Positions 1 through 5,001 of a stretch of DNA of 5,017 bases are shown here, one piece after another (within the stretch, counting starts at the first letter, position 1; every line of letters starts with the position of its first letter). Source of the DNA: an uncultured Bacilli bacterium (GTDB lineage Bacteria > Bacillota_I > Bacilli_A > RF39 > UBA660); the NCBI GenBank assembly GCA_947627805.1, contig CANQXB010000077.1, forward strand, positions 1 through 5,017, given 5' to 3'. A model generated the notes under the pieces. It saw only the letters and a list, made by a program, of their open reading frames with translations, was not told the DNA's origin and made no database searches. The position numbers were made by a program, and so were the translations under genes.

Positions 1-113
1 TTTTATTCCTTTTTTGCATGTTTTAATTTACTGAATTTTACTTAAAAAAAACAAAATCATGCTTCTTTGGTCGCACTCTTTTGCTTTTTTCCTTTTCTAT
101 TTCCTTATCTTAT
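1..113. other. AT-rich region downstream of the variable surface-protein gene; no gene seen
   Basis: The 113 bases after the stop codon of the minus-strand surface-protein gene contain no supportable gene. An imperfect inverted repeat is visible: GCATG at 16-20 pairs with CATGC at 58-62, and TTTT at 21-24 pairs with AAAA at 53-56, with one bulged base and a loop of about 28 nt. On the minus strand it is followed by purines rather than a T run, so it is not a good intrinsic terminator for that gene. If the surface gene belongs to a DGR cassette, the accessory gene, template repeat and reverse transcriptase could lie beyond position 1, because they usually follow the target gene. That cannot be seen here. 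Confidence 0.4.
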
Positions 114-1547
114 TCAAAACTGTCCGGAGCTAAGATGAATTATAAATGGATTCTCAGTTGTTCCTTCACCAGTTAAAGTAATATTGGACTGAAGATAGAA
201 GACTGGGCGAACCGCATTCGTGTTGTTCAAACCGTAGCCGCCCAAGCCGCCACCTGAACGCACACGCCACGCACCGTAACCGCCGCCGTTAAGGCCATAC
301 CTACTCATTGTCCATTCAGTAACAGCTGTGTTATCTGTCCAACCGTTTTTTATAAATAACCAATTATTAGTGTCTTGGTCTCCAGAGTTTTTATAATCTG
401 TTGCATACATTAAACCTATTTTACTTTCAGTTGAAATGTTTTGAGTATCTTTGGGTTCTTCGTTTTCAATACTTTTTTGGTCTTTTATATACCATTTGTG
501 ACTTAATATTATTGAATCCCAATATGCTCCATTTGGTTGGGCACTTGTTATACTATTATAAAATGTTCCATTTAAATAACTTTTCACTGCAGAAGCATCC
601 CATTCTACATCACTTGAATAACTACTATGCCAGTTTTGACTTGTAATTGATGGAGTGGCTTTGATTAGTTTTAATGAATCGGCTGGAATATTTACTATAT
701 CATCTTTTGTTGATGTAATTCCTATTATTCTATACATATATTTTTGATTATCTTCTAAACTCGCATTTGTTCCACATTTCGATGAGTCTGTTGTTCCAAA
801 GCATATATAATTGTTGGTTACTTCGTCTTTTGTTCCTACAAATCGATACATTCCTGATTTTTCTTTAAAGGTTTCTCCGCCTTTTTCAGTTAACATCTCT
901 AATGCTGGTTTAGAATTATCTATTTCACAAGCAAAGTCATTTATACTTATTGTGATATTTAATTCTGTTCCTGCTAAATCACTTTGGTCTGTATCTTGAT
1001 TTGTAAATTTTAAATAAGCTTTTATTGGCTCTATACTATCATTATCTAATTTGAAGCTAAATGTATATTGGGTTGTTTCTTCTGATAAATCATAAGTACT
1101 ACTTGTACTTCCTTGTTTTACTACTAATACTAAATCATTGGCTTGAAGAAACTCTTTCATATCTCCATCTAATGTAATATTTATACCAACATTACAACTA
1201 TATTTCTCGGTTAATGTTCCTGTTTTTGTTAATGTTCCTATATCTTGGGTTCCATCTAATTCATCTGTTTTATATTTCTCACCACTTACTGTTGTTCCAT
1301 AATAACTCTTTCCTACTTTATCTTTGGTCATATCACTAACATCTAAATTAATATGATAACCTGTTATTCCGCCACTTAAAGTTATTTCATTTTGCTCTCC
1401 TGTCGTTATTTCAATATTAGTTGGTTCGGAACTATTTTGTATTTGTAAACTAAAGAAAGCATATGTTGTTCCTACCACTACTAATATTAAAGTAATAATT
1501 ATGATTATACTACTTATTAAGATTTTTCTTTTTTCTTTTTCATTCAT
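114..1547 (-). CDS. Exported/membrane-anchored protein with C-terminal C-type-lectin-like variable domain (probable DGR target)
   Basis: This 477-residue protein has no symbol I can assign. The start is ATG at 1547, preceded by AAAGGAG (1559-1565). Residues 1-7 are charged, residues 10-26 are a very hydrophobic Ile/Leu/Val helix, and then comes TTYAFFS (27-33), which resembles the SipW-type signal segment of TasA/camelysin-like proteins. It is therefore probably exported, either cleaved near residue 30 or held as an N-terminal anchor. Residues 35-210 are Thr/Ser/Asp-rich and predicted beta-type. Residues 232-477 contain GMYRFVG (232-238), a Cys pair (249, 258), YRIIGI (272-277), Trp306, Trp316, LNGTFYN (325-331), EWTMS (411-415), a Gly-rich segment (418-440) and VRPVFYL (446-452). 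That order is typical of the C-type-lectin-like domains of DGR-diversified proteins in gut Firmicutes. The natural role is likely ligand or host/phage binding, but this is inferred. Codon use in residues 418-454 differs sharply from the rest of the gene. No partner genes are visible. Confidence 0.85.
   Translation of the reverse strand: MNEKEKRKILISSIIIIITLILVVVGTTYAFFSLQIQNSSEPTNIEITTGEQNEITLSGGITGYHINLDVSDMTKDKVGKSYYGTTVSGEKYKTDELDGTQDIGTLTKTGTLTEKYSCNVGINITLDGDMKEFLQANDLVLVVKQGSTSSTYDLSEETTQYTFSFKLDNDSIEPIKAYLKFTNQDTDQSDLAGTELNITISINDFACEIDNSKPALEMLTEKGGETFKEKSGMYRFVGTKDEVTNNYICFGTTDSSKCGTNASLEDNQKYMYRIIGITSTKDDIVNIPADSLKLIKATPSITSQNWHSSYSSDVEWDASAVKSYLNGTFYNSITSAQPNGAYWDSIILSHKWYIKDQKSIENEEPKDTQNISTESKIGLMYATDYKNSGDQDTNNWLFIKNGWTDNTAVTEWTMSRYGLNGGGYGAWRVRSGGGLGGYGLNNTNAVRPVFYLQSNITLTGEGTTENPFIIHLSSGQF
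183..299 (-). other. Candidate DGR variable repeat (VR) with GC-rich 3' end resembling an IMH
   Basis: This segment encodes about residues 417-455 of the surface protein. G+C is 63/100 at 201-300 against 34/100 at 301-400. The coding strand has only 5 adenines in the 66 bases at 231-296. Of the 27 codons for residues 418-444, 20 end in C or T (GGC, GGT, CGT, TAC, CTT, AAC, AAT). That is what AAC/AAT template codons become after adenine-directed mutagenesis. The intervening scaffold codons are mostly adenine-free: GCG (426), TGG (427), GTG (429) and TTG (435, 440), although TTA is the usual Leu codon nearby. The block ends with GCG GTT CGC CCA GTC TTC, a GC-rich constant stretch where the initiation of mutagenic homology would lie. 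The exact borders are uncertain, and no template repeat is present to prove it. The alternative is a Gly-rich segment acquired by ordinary recombination. Confidence 0.62.
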
Positions 1548-1611
1548 AAAATTTGACTCTCCTTTGTTAATAACTCATCCATTATATTATCTTCTATCTA
1601 TTGATACTTTT

Positions 1612-1638
1612 ATTATATAATACCCCCCCCGGAGTCAA
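1612..1638 (-). promoter_or_regulatory. Promoter of the variable surface-protein gene, with a short spacer containing poly-G
   Basis: On the minus strand a -35 box TTGACT (1633-1638) and a perfect -10 box TATAAT (1612-1617) are separated by 15 bp. The spacer reads CC, eight G, TATTA. The optimum spacing is about 17 bp, so this allele should be weak unless assisted. Transcription would begin near 1605, giving a leader of about 57 nt that ends in the ribosome binding site. The call rests on box matches and the right distance from the gene. Confidence 0.6.
1623..1630. repeat. Homopolymer tract, C8 on plus strand (G8 on minus strand)
   Basis: Eight consecutive C on the plus strand sit in an intergenic region that is otherwise mostly A/T. 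The tract lies entirely within the -35/-10 spacer of the surface-protein promoter. Poly-G/C runs of this length are prone to slipped-strand length change, which here would alter promoter spacing. Confidence 0.9.
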
Positions 1639-1711
1639 ATGAAACTGCTGAAAAAGTTTAAAAATTTACATTTTTGACTAATTTTTATAAAAAAAACCTT
1701 TTTGCGATGGC

Positions 1712-2394
1712 CTAAATTTGAAATTCTTTAATAATATCATTTAAAAATTTTTTTGAACAATAAATTTTAATATATTCTAATTGTTTTTCTAATGATAACT
1801 GTGTAGAATTATTTTTAAACATTGTTATAAGTTTTTCATAATTACCATTAATACTATCATGACTAGCAATTATCATATCCATTTTGGGAATTTGGGTAAG
1901 GTCTAACATAATCCCATTAATTTTTGCAAGTGATTCTATAAATTCTCTTTGCGCTCTACCATTTCCTTCACGGAAAGGATGCAAAGCATTATTATCTGCA
2001 AATAATTCAACTAAACAATTAATTTTCTTATCATAAGTATATTTTATAAAGTATTTTTCTTTTTTTAATTTATCAAATATTTCCTTACTATAACTATCTA
2101 TATATTCTGGCAAACAAAACAAATCTTTTTTTGATATTGCACACGTTCTTGGCTTTCTGCCCACGAATAAATATCTTGAAACAAATATTTATGAATTGCT
2201 TTTAAATGTGAAAAATCAAAATCACCTTTAATAGGGGTAACAATTAATTCATCAACACGTAAAGAAACTAATTTTCTTTCTGTTTCAAAAAGAAAGTCAT
2301 CATCTTTTATTCCTAATTTGTTTTTTAATATATCAGTATGAGGGTAACAGTATGTACCATCTTCAATATATGAGTATTTATATTTATTATCCAT
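1712..2394 (-). pseudogene. Fic-family adenylyltransferase toxin (class I, FicT-like), frameshifted
   Basis: Fic enzymes transfer AMP from ATP to a hydroxyl on a target protein; class I FicT toxins such as VbhT act on DNA gyrase and topoisomerase IV. The start is ATG at 2394, with AAGGAA just upstream and an 8-nt overlap with the antitoxin gene. The frame reads through DIYSWA (74-79) and then goes out of register. Adding one G at about 2156-2157 turns Ala-Glu-Ser into Ala-Gly-Lys-Pro-Arg-Thr, restoring the usual Fic SWAGxxRT motif and a 227-residue protein of normal length. The flap region (ISKKDLFCLPEYID, about 87-100) and the complete active-site motif HPFREGNGRAQR (139-150) follow in the second frame. 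Everything else is intact, so the break is recent or a sequencing or assembly error. As written, the first frame ends at 2098 after 98 residues and lacks the catalytic motif. The second part could start only from a GTG at 2164 that has no clear ribosome binding site. Confidence 0.85.
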
Positions 2395-2581
2395 AAATTT
2401 CCTTACAATAATTGATAATTTTTTGTCTTTCTTTTTCATGAGTAGTTTTACCTACTATACAATTTTTTAATATTTGTTTTTCTTCTTTTGTAAGAGGCAT
2501 TCCTTCTTGGGCCATAACACCATTTACTTTTTTAATTCTTTCATTAATTTCTTTAGAAGAAAGTTTTTTATTTATATTCAT
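2387..2581 (-). CDS. VbhA-like antitoxin of the Fic module
   Basis: This small 64-residue helical protein is encoded directly upstream of the Fic gene and overlaps it by 8 nt (ATGGATAA), as in FicA-FicT (VbhA-VbhT) pairs. The ribosome binding site AGGAGG (2589-2594) lies 7 nt before ATG at 2581. Residues 12-27 form the predicted inhibitory helix, ending in VNGVMAQEG (19-27), followed by MPLTKEEKQILKNCIVGKTT, which matches the usual antitoxin layout. In class I antitoxins the motif (S/T)xxxE(G/N) places a Glu in the Fic active site, where it blocks productive ATP binding. Glu26 and Gly27 are present here, but the Ser/Thr position is Val22. The remaining helices would wrap the toxin's surface. 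Loss of the Ser could weaken inhibition, which would matter little if the toxin is truly broken. Identity comes from motif and context, not from a database search. Confidence 0.8.
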   Translation of the reverse strand: MNINKKLSSKEINERIKKVNGVMAQEGMPLTKEEKQILKNCIVGKTTHEKERQKIINYCKEIYG

Positions 2582-2606
2582 TTTTGGGCCTCCTCAACAC
2601 ACTAAT

Positions 2607-2615
2607 ATTATACCA
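2607..2615 (-). promoter_or_regulatory. Extended -10 promoter of the antitoxin-Fic operon
   Basis: The minus strand reads TGGTATAAT, a perfect -10 with the extended TGn element, 26 bp upstream of the antitoxin start. No good -35 is seen 17 bp further upstream (TGTTAA at 2630-2635 is poor), as is common with extended -10 promoters. The leader would be about 20 nt and carry the AGGAGG site. Confidence 0.6.
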
Positions 2616-2741
2616 TTTTTTTAAGGAAATTAACACTATTTATCATAATTTATACATTTTGATAACGATTTTTGAAATAAAAAATAAACCTATATAATTT
2701 TGAATTTTATTTAATGTTATTTAATGAAGTGCTCAAAATTC

Positions 2742-2770
2742 TTGCACATTAACATATTTTTTGGTAAAAT
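2742..2770 (+). promoter_or_regulatory. Promoter of rpsT
   Basis: TTGCAC (2742-2747) and TAAAAT (2765-2770) are separated by exactly 17 bp, and the -10 carries the extended TGG. Initiation near 2777 leaves a leader of about 20 nt with AAGGAGG at 2785-2791, 6 nt before the ATG. A second, weaker possibility upstream is TTGAAA (2672-2677) with TATAAT (2693-2698), spaced 15 bp. The rest of the 2616-2797 interval shows nothing I can identify. Confidence 0.75.
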
Positions 2771-2797
2771 TAATATGAATTTTTAAGGAGGGATTTT

Positions 2798-3061
2798 ATG
2801 CCAAATATCAAAAGTTCAAAAAAAGCTGTTAAAGTTATTGCTAAAAAGACAGAAGAAAATCATGAACTAAAGATGCGGGTTAAAAATTTAATTAAAGCGT
2901 GTGAAAAAGCAATTGCTGCTGGAAATAATGAAGAGGCCACTAAAGTTTTTAAAGATTTTCAAAAAACTATTGACTCTGCATTACAAAAAGGTTTAATTAA
3001 AAGTAATACAGTAGACCGTGAAAAACAAAGATTAAATGCCAAAATTAAAAATATGAAGTAG
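2798..3061 (+). CDS. rpsT: 30S ribosomal protein S20
   Basis: S20 (bS20) is a primary binding protein of the small ribosomal subunit; it contacts 16S rRNA and helps assemble the 30S particle. The 87-residue product has the family's usual length and high Lys content. It opens MPNIKSSKKAVKV, close to the usual MxNIKSAxKRV. It continues with the helical pattern LIKACEKAIAAGNNEEATKVFKD in the middle (32-54) and the conserved end, with KGLIKSNTVDREKQRL at 63-78. All of this fits the three-helix bundle. The start is secured by AAGGAGG 6 nt upstream and a good promoter. It appears to be monocistronic: its stop codon forms part of a terminator stem and the next gene has its own promoter. It is divergent from the Fic module on its left. 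Confidence 0.97.
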   Translation: MPNIKSSKKAVKVIAKKTEENHELKMRVKNLIKACEKAIAAGNNEEATKVFKDFQKTIDSALQKGLIKSNTVDREKQRLNAKIKNMK

Positions 3062-3082
3062 TTTACTACTTTGTTTTTTTTT
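3055..3082 (+). terminator. Intrinsic terminator of rpsT, overlapping its stop codon
   Basis: AAGTAG (3056-3061) pairs perfectly with CTACTT (3066-3071) across a TTTA loop, with a possible extra G-T pair (3055/3072). A run of nine T follows at 3074-3082. The TAG stop of rpsT is the end of the left arm. The stem is short and has only two G-C pairs, so some read-through into the next gene is likely. Confidence 0.65.
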
Positions 3083-3090
3083 GGTAAAAT
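3062..3090 (+). promoter_or_regulatory. Promoter of the transglutaminase-like gene, built over the rpsT terminator
   Basis: TTTACT (3062-3067) and TAAAAT (3085-3090) are 17 bp apart, and the -10 carries the extended TGG. The stretch TTTTTTGGTAAAAT is identical to that in the rpsT promoter. The -35 lies in the terminator loop and the T tract forms most of the spacer. Initiation would fall at about 3097, right at the start of the coding region. Confidence 0.55.
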
Positions 3091-3096
3091 GGTTAT

Positions 3097-4053
3097 GTGA
3101 GAGATATGAGGAAATATATTATACCAATAATTTGTTATGGAATTATTTTATTAATCTTACTTAATGCCGGAAAAATTACCAATTTTTTAGCTAAAACTAT
3201 TTCTAATAAACCAGTTTTAACAATTGGAGAAGGTAATGAGTATACTAAAGATTATGATTTTTTATATGTCCAAAATAGTAAAGATTATATTCCCTATTCA
3301 TATAATGATTTAATGAATATCATTTATAGTGTTATTAATCAAGGATGGCAAGAATTTACTTTTTATTGTCCTAATGAATATTTAGAATGTACTGATGATG
3401 TTACCGAAATTACCAAAAATGAATTTATGCTTACCCATTTAAATAATTTTGTTCATCCTTATAATAGTTTTAATTCTTTAAAGACCTCAATTAAAGAAGA
3501 TGGGGAAATAACCATTAATGTTACTTACTTATATAAAGATGAAGAAATAAAAGTTATTAATGAATATGTGGATAATTTAATTAAAGAGTTATATGATTCT
3601 AATTTAGATGATTTTGAAAATATTAAATTAATTCATGATTATATAATTAATAATACTAAATATGATACCATTAGAAATGATACTGGTGATAGTGAATATG
3701 AATCTTTTAATGCTTATGGACCCGTTGTATCTGGTTATGCTACTTGTAATGGTTATGCCGATTTAATGAGTATTATTTTAACTAAACTGGGTTATCAAAA
3801 CTATAAAATAGCCACGACTAAAGAAGAAATAAGTTATGAATCTAATGGTCATGTTTGGAATGCTGTTAAAATTGATGATAAATGGCTCCATTTAGACCTT
3901 ACTTGGGATGACCCAGTTAGTAGTGATGGTAAAGATTATTTATATCATAAATATTTCTTAGTTACTAACGAAGAACTTCAAAAAGCTGATTCTGGCGAAG
4001 TTAATGTGGAAGAGCATAACTTTGATAGAAGTATTTATTTAGAATTCAGATAA
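3097..4053 (+). CDS. Membrane-anchored transglutaminase-like (papain-fold) protein
   Basis: This protein has 318 residues from GTG 3097, or 315 from ATG 3106; the latter has no clear ribosome binding site. Residues 7-23 form a hydrophobic segment (IIPIICYGIILLILLNA region), so the rest probably lies outside the membrane on a single N-terminal anchor. Residues about 172-290 match a transglutaminase-like core: a helix with IHDYIINNTKYD (179-190), the nucleophile Cys217 in SGYATCNGYADL, His252 in NGHVWNAV, and Asp267 in LHLDLTWDDP. All three members of the Cys-His-Asp triad are present, so it should be catalytically competent as a protease, amidase or crosslinking enzyme. The substrate is unknown; related bacterial proteins are linked to cell-envelope work. 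Residues 40-170 are a lineage-specific region I do not recognise. The gene follows rpsT with its own promoter and shares a terminator with convergent miaA. Confidence 0.82.
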   Translation: MRDMRKYIIPIICYGIILLILLNAGKITNFLAKTISNKPVLTIGEGNEYTKDYDFLYVQNSKDYIPYSYNDLMNIIYSVINQGWQEFTFYCPNEYLECTDDVTEITKNEFMLTHLNNFVHPYNSFNSLKTSIKEDGEITINVTYLYKDEEIKVINEYVDNLIKELYDSNLDDFENIKLIHDYIINNTKYDTIRNDTGDSEYESFNAYGPVVSGYATCNGYADLMSIILTKLGYQNYKIATTKEEISYESNGHVWNAVKIDDKWLHLDLTWDDPVSSDGKDYLYHKYFLVTNEELQKADSGEVNVEEHNFDRSIYLEFR

Positions 4054-4057
4054 TATG

Positions 4058-4099
4058 AAATAATAGAGTCCAATCTAGGACTCTATTATTTATTTTTTT
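4058..4099. terminator. Strong shared terminator between the convergent transglutaminase-like gene and miaA
   Basis: AATAATAGAGTCC (4059-4071) and GGACTCTATTATT (4078-4090) form a perfect 13-bp stem, extendable by one A-T pair (4058/4091), with loop AATCTA. On the plus strand it is followed by TATTTTTTT (4091-4099). On the minus strand it is followed only by TTTC, so termination should be stronger for the plus-strand gene. The miaA stop codon (4086-4088) lies inside the right arm. Confidence 0.88.
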
Positions 4100-4937
4100 C
4101 AATATACTCTACTACTTCTTCATAAGTTTTATTAAAATCATTAAAATTAGTATTAAACCAAGTTATATGCATTTGATTATTAAACCAAGTATATTGTCTT
4201 TTGGCATAATGTCTTGAGTTCTTTTTAATTAATTCAATAGCTTCATCTAAAGATATTTCATTATCTAAATATTTAATAATTTCTTTATAACCAATGGCGC
4301 GACTTAAAATTTTAGTTAAACCATATTTTTGATATAAAGTAGATACTTCCTCTACTAAACCATTTTGAATCATTTCCTCTACTCTTTGATTAATTCTTTC
4401 ATATAATACTTCTCTATCAGTTGTAAGACCAATAAATAAAGCCTCATATAAAAGAGTTGGCTTGGGAGTTTTTTTATCTTTGCGAGCTAAAAAATTTTCT
4501 AATCTTCTTCGATTATTTTGATGGATATTTAAATCTGGATTAATATCTAGACACATTTTATATAATTCCTCATTAGAATATTTCGTAAAATCACGATTTT
4601 CCATTTCACTAAATTCATAATTATATAAAGCACTTTTTAAATAAAGACCTGTACCTCCGACAATAATAATATTATGGTCTTTATTTTCAGCAATTATATT
4701 TCTTAAATCTTTTTGATAATCAAAAACACTATACTCTTCATTGGGTTCTTTTATATCAATTAAAAGATGCGGAATCCCTTCTTTTTCTTCTTCCGTTACT
4801 TTGGCACTGCCAATATTAAGATGTTTATATATTTGGGTAGCATCACAACCCACAATGATAGCCTCATACTTTTTAGCAAGCATTACACTAAGTTTAGTTT
4901 TACCGACCCCCGTTGGGCCCACAACACATATAATCAT
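4086..4937 (-). CDS. miaA: tRNA dimethylallyltransferase (tRNA isopentenyl-A37 synthase)
   Basis: MiaA transfers a dimethylallyl group from dimethylallyl diphosphate to N6 of adenosine 37 in tRNAs that read UNN codons. MiaB then usually methylthiolates it, which improves codon-anticodon stability. Numbering from ATG 4937 (283 residues), the P-loop-like motif GPTGVGKT is at 7-14. DATQIY (32-37) stands where DSMQxY is usual. PHLLIDIKEPNEEYSVFDY comes next (56-74), followed by GGTGLYL (94-100), an Arg-rich NNRRRLENFL (141-150), IGYKEI (215-220) and RHYAKRQYTWF (242-252). All the family blocks are present in order and the length is normal. A further in-frame ATG at 4952 adds MRELF, but it lacks a ribosome binding site and sits at the predicted transcription start. 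ATG 4937, with GAGGG upstream, is therefore preferred. The gene appears monocistronic and is divergent from an unseen gene to the right. Confidence 0.95.
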   Translation of the reverse strand: MIICVVGPTGVGKTKLSVMLAKKYEAIIVGCDATQIYKHLNIGSAKVTEEEKEGIPHLLIDIKEPNEEYSVFDYQKDLRNIIAENKDHNIIIVGGTGLYLKSALYNYEFSEMENRDFTKYSNEELYKMCLDINPDLNIHQNNRRRLENFLARKDKKTPKPTLLYEALFIGLTTDREVLYERINQRVEEMIQNGLVEEVSTLYQKYGLTKILSRAIGYKEIIKYLDNEISLDEAIELIKKNSRHYAKRQYTWFNNQMHITWFNTNFNDFNKTYEEVVEYIEKNK

Positions 4938-4945
4938 AAATAATT

Positions 4946-4950
4946 CCCTC
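4946..4950 (-). promoter_or_regulatory. Ribosome binding site that decides the miaA start
   Basis: GAGGG on the minus strand lies 8 nt upstream of ATG 4937. The alternative ATG at 4952 lies directly upstream of this site and has only A/T-rich sequence before it. This supports initiation at 4937. Confidence 0.7.
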
Positions 4951-4957
4951 ATTTTTT

Positions 4958-4985
4958 AGTATAACAAAAAAATTGACATTTACAA
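4958..4985 (-). promoter_or_regulatory. Promoter of miaA
   Basis: On the minus strand, TTGTAA (4980-4985) and TATACT (4958-4963) are separated by 16 bp. Initiation near 4951 gives a leader of about 14 nt, just enough to hold the GAGGG site for ATG 4937. Confidence 0.6.
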
Positions 4986-4999
4986 AGAGAATTGTTATA
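4960..4999. repeat. 8-bp dyad (TATAACAA / TTGTTATA) spanning the two divergent -10 boxes
   Basis: TATAACAA at 4960-4967 is perfectly inverted at 4992-4999, with 24 bp between. Each arm overlaps a -10 box of one of the divergent promoters. The symmetry may simply reflect the shared promoter consensus, or it may be an operator. Confidence 0.5.
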
Positions 5000-5001
5000 T
5001 T
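4973..5001 (+). promoter_or_regulatory. Near-consensus divergent promoter reading out of the right edge
   Basis: A perfect -35 TTGACA (4973-4978), a 17-bp spacer and TATATT (4996-5001) with an extended TGT lie on the plus strand. The -35 sits inside the spacer of the miaA promoter, so the two divergent promoters overlap and RNA polymerase probably cannot use both at once. Initiation would be near 5008. GTG at 5009 and ATG at 5011 are too close to the edge to judge as starts. Confidence 0.7.

Larger units (their letters stand above)
1551..1640. repeat. 9-bp inverted repeat (ATTTGACTC / GAGTCAAAT) flanking the promoter
   Basis: ATTTGACTC at 1551-1559 is perfectly inverted at 1632-1640 as GAGTCAAAT, with 72 bp between. 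The left arm lies between the ribosome binding site and the start codon of the surface-protein gene. The right arm contains that gene's -35 box. A third copy of the core, TTTGACT, lies at 1673-1679. The repeat could be a recombination site, a regulator's operator, or chance. Nine bases is short for a known invertible promoter. Confidence 0.5.

Noticed and set aside
1..19. Possible start of another minus-strand gene (ATG at 17-19 reading off the left edge)
   Set aside because: Only six codons are visible and no ribosome binding site precedes it.
401..999. Plus-strand open frames at 401-646 and 811-999
   Set aside because: They lie antisense to the surface-protein gene, have no ribosome binding site and encode low-complexity products typical of an AT-rich shadow frame.
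1544..1582. 13-codon minus-strand upstream frame whose TGA overlaps the ATG of the surface-protein gene
   Set aside because: The overlap suggests a leader peptide with coupling, but only a weak AGAAG lies upstream and so short a frame is expected by chance.
1681..1711. T-rich stretch after the Fic stop codon as a possible terminator
   Set aside because: A run of eight T follows on the minus strand, but only a weak AAAA/TTTT stem can be drawn and there is no GC-containing hairpin.
2395..2439. Fic start at ATG 2439 rather than 2394
   Set aside because: It would overlap the antitoxin gene by 53 nt and add a Lys-rich extension. ATG 2394 has AAGGAA upstream and the short overlap normal for this module.
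4741..4959. Plus-strand 72-codon open frame
   Set aside because: It is entirely antisense to the conserved P-loop end of miaA and has no ribosome binding site or recognisable product.
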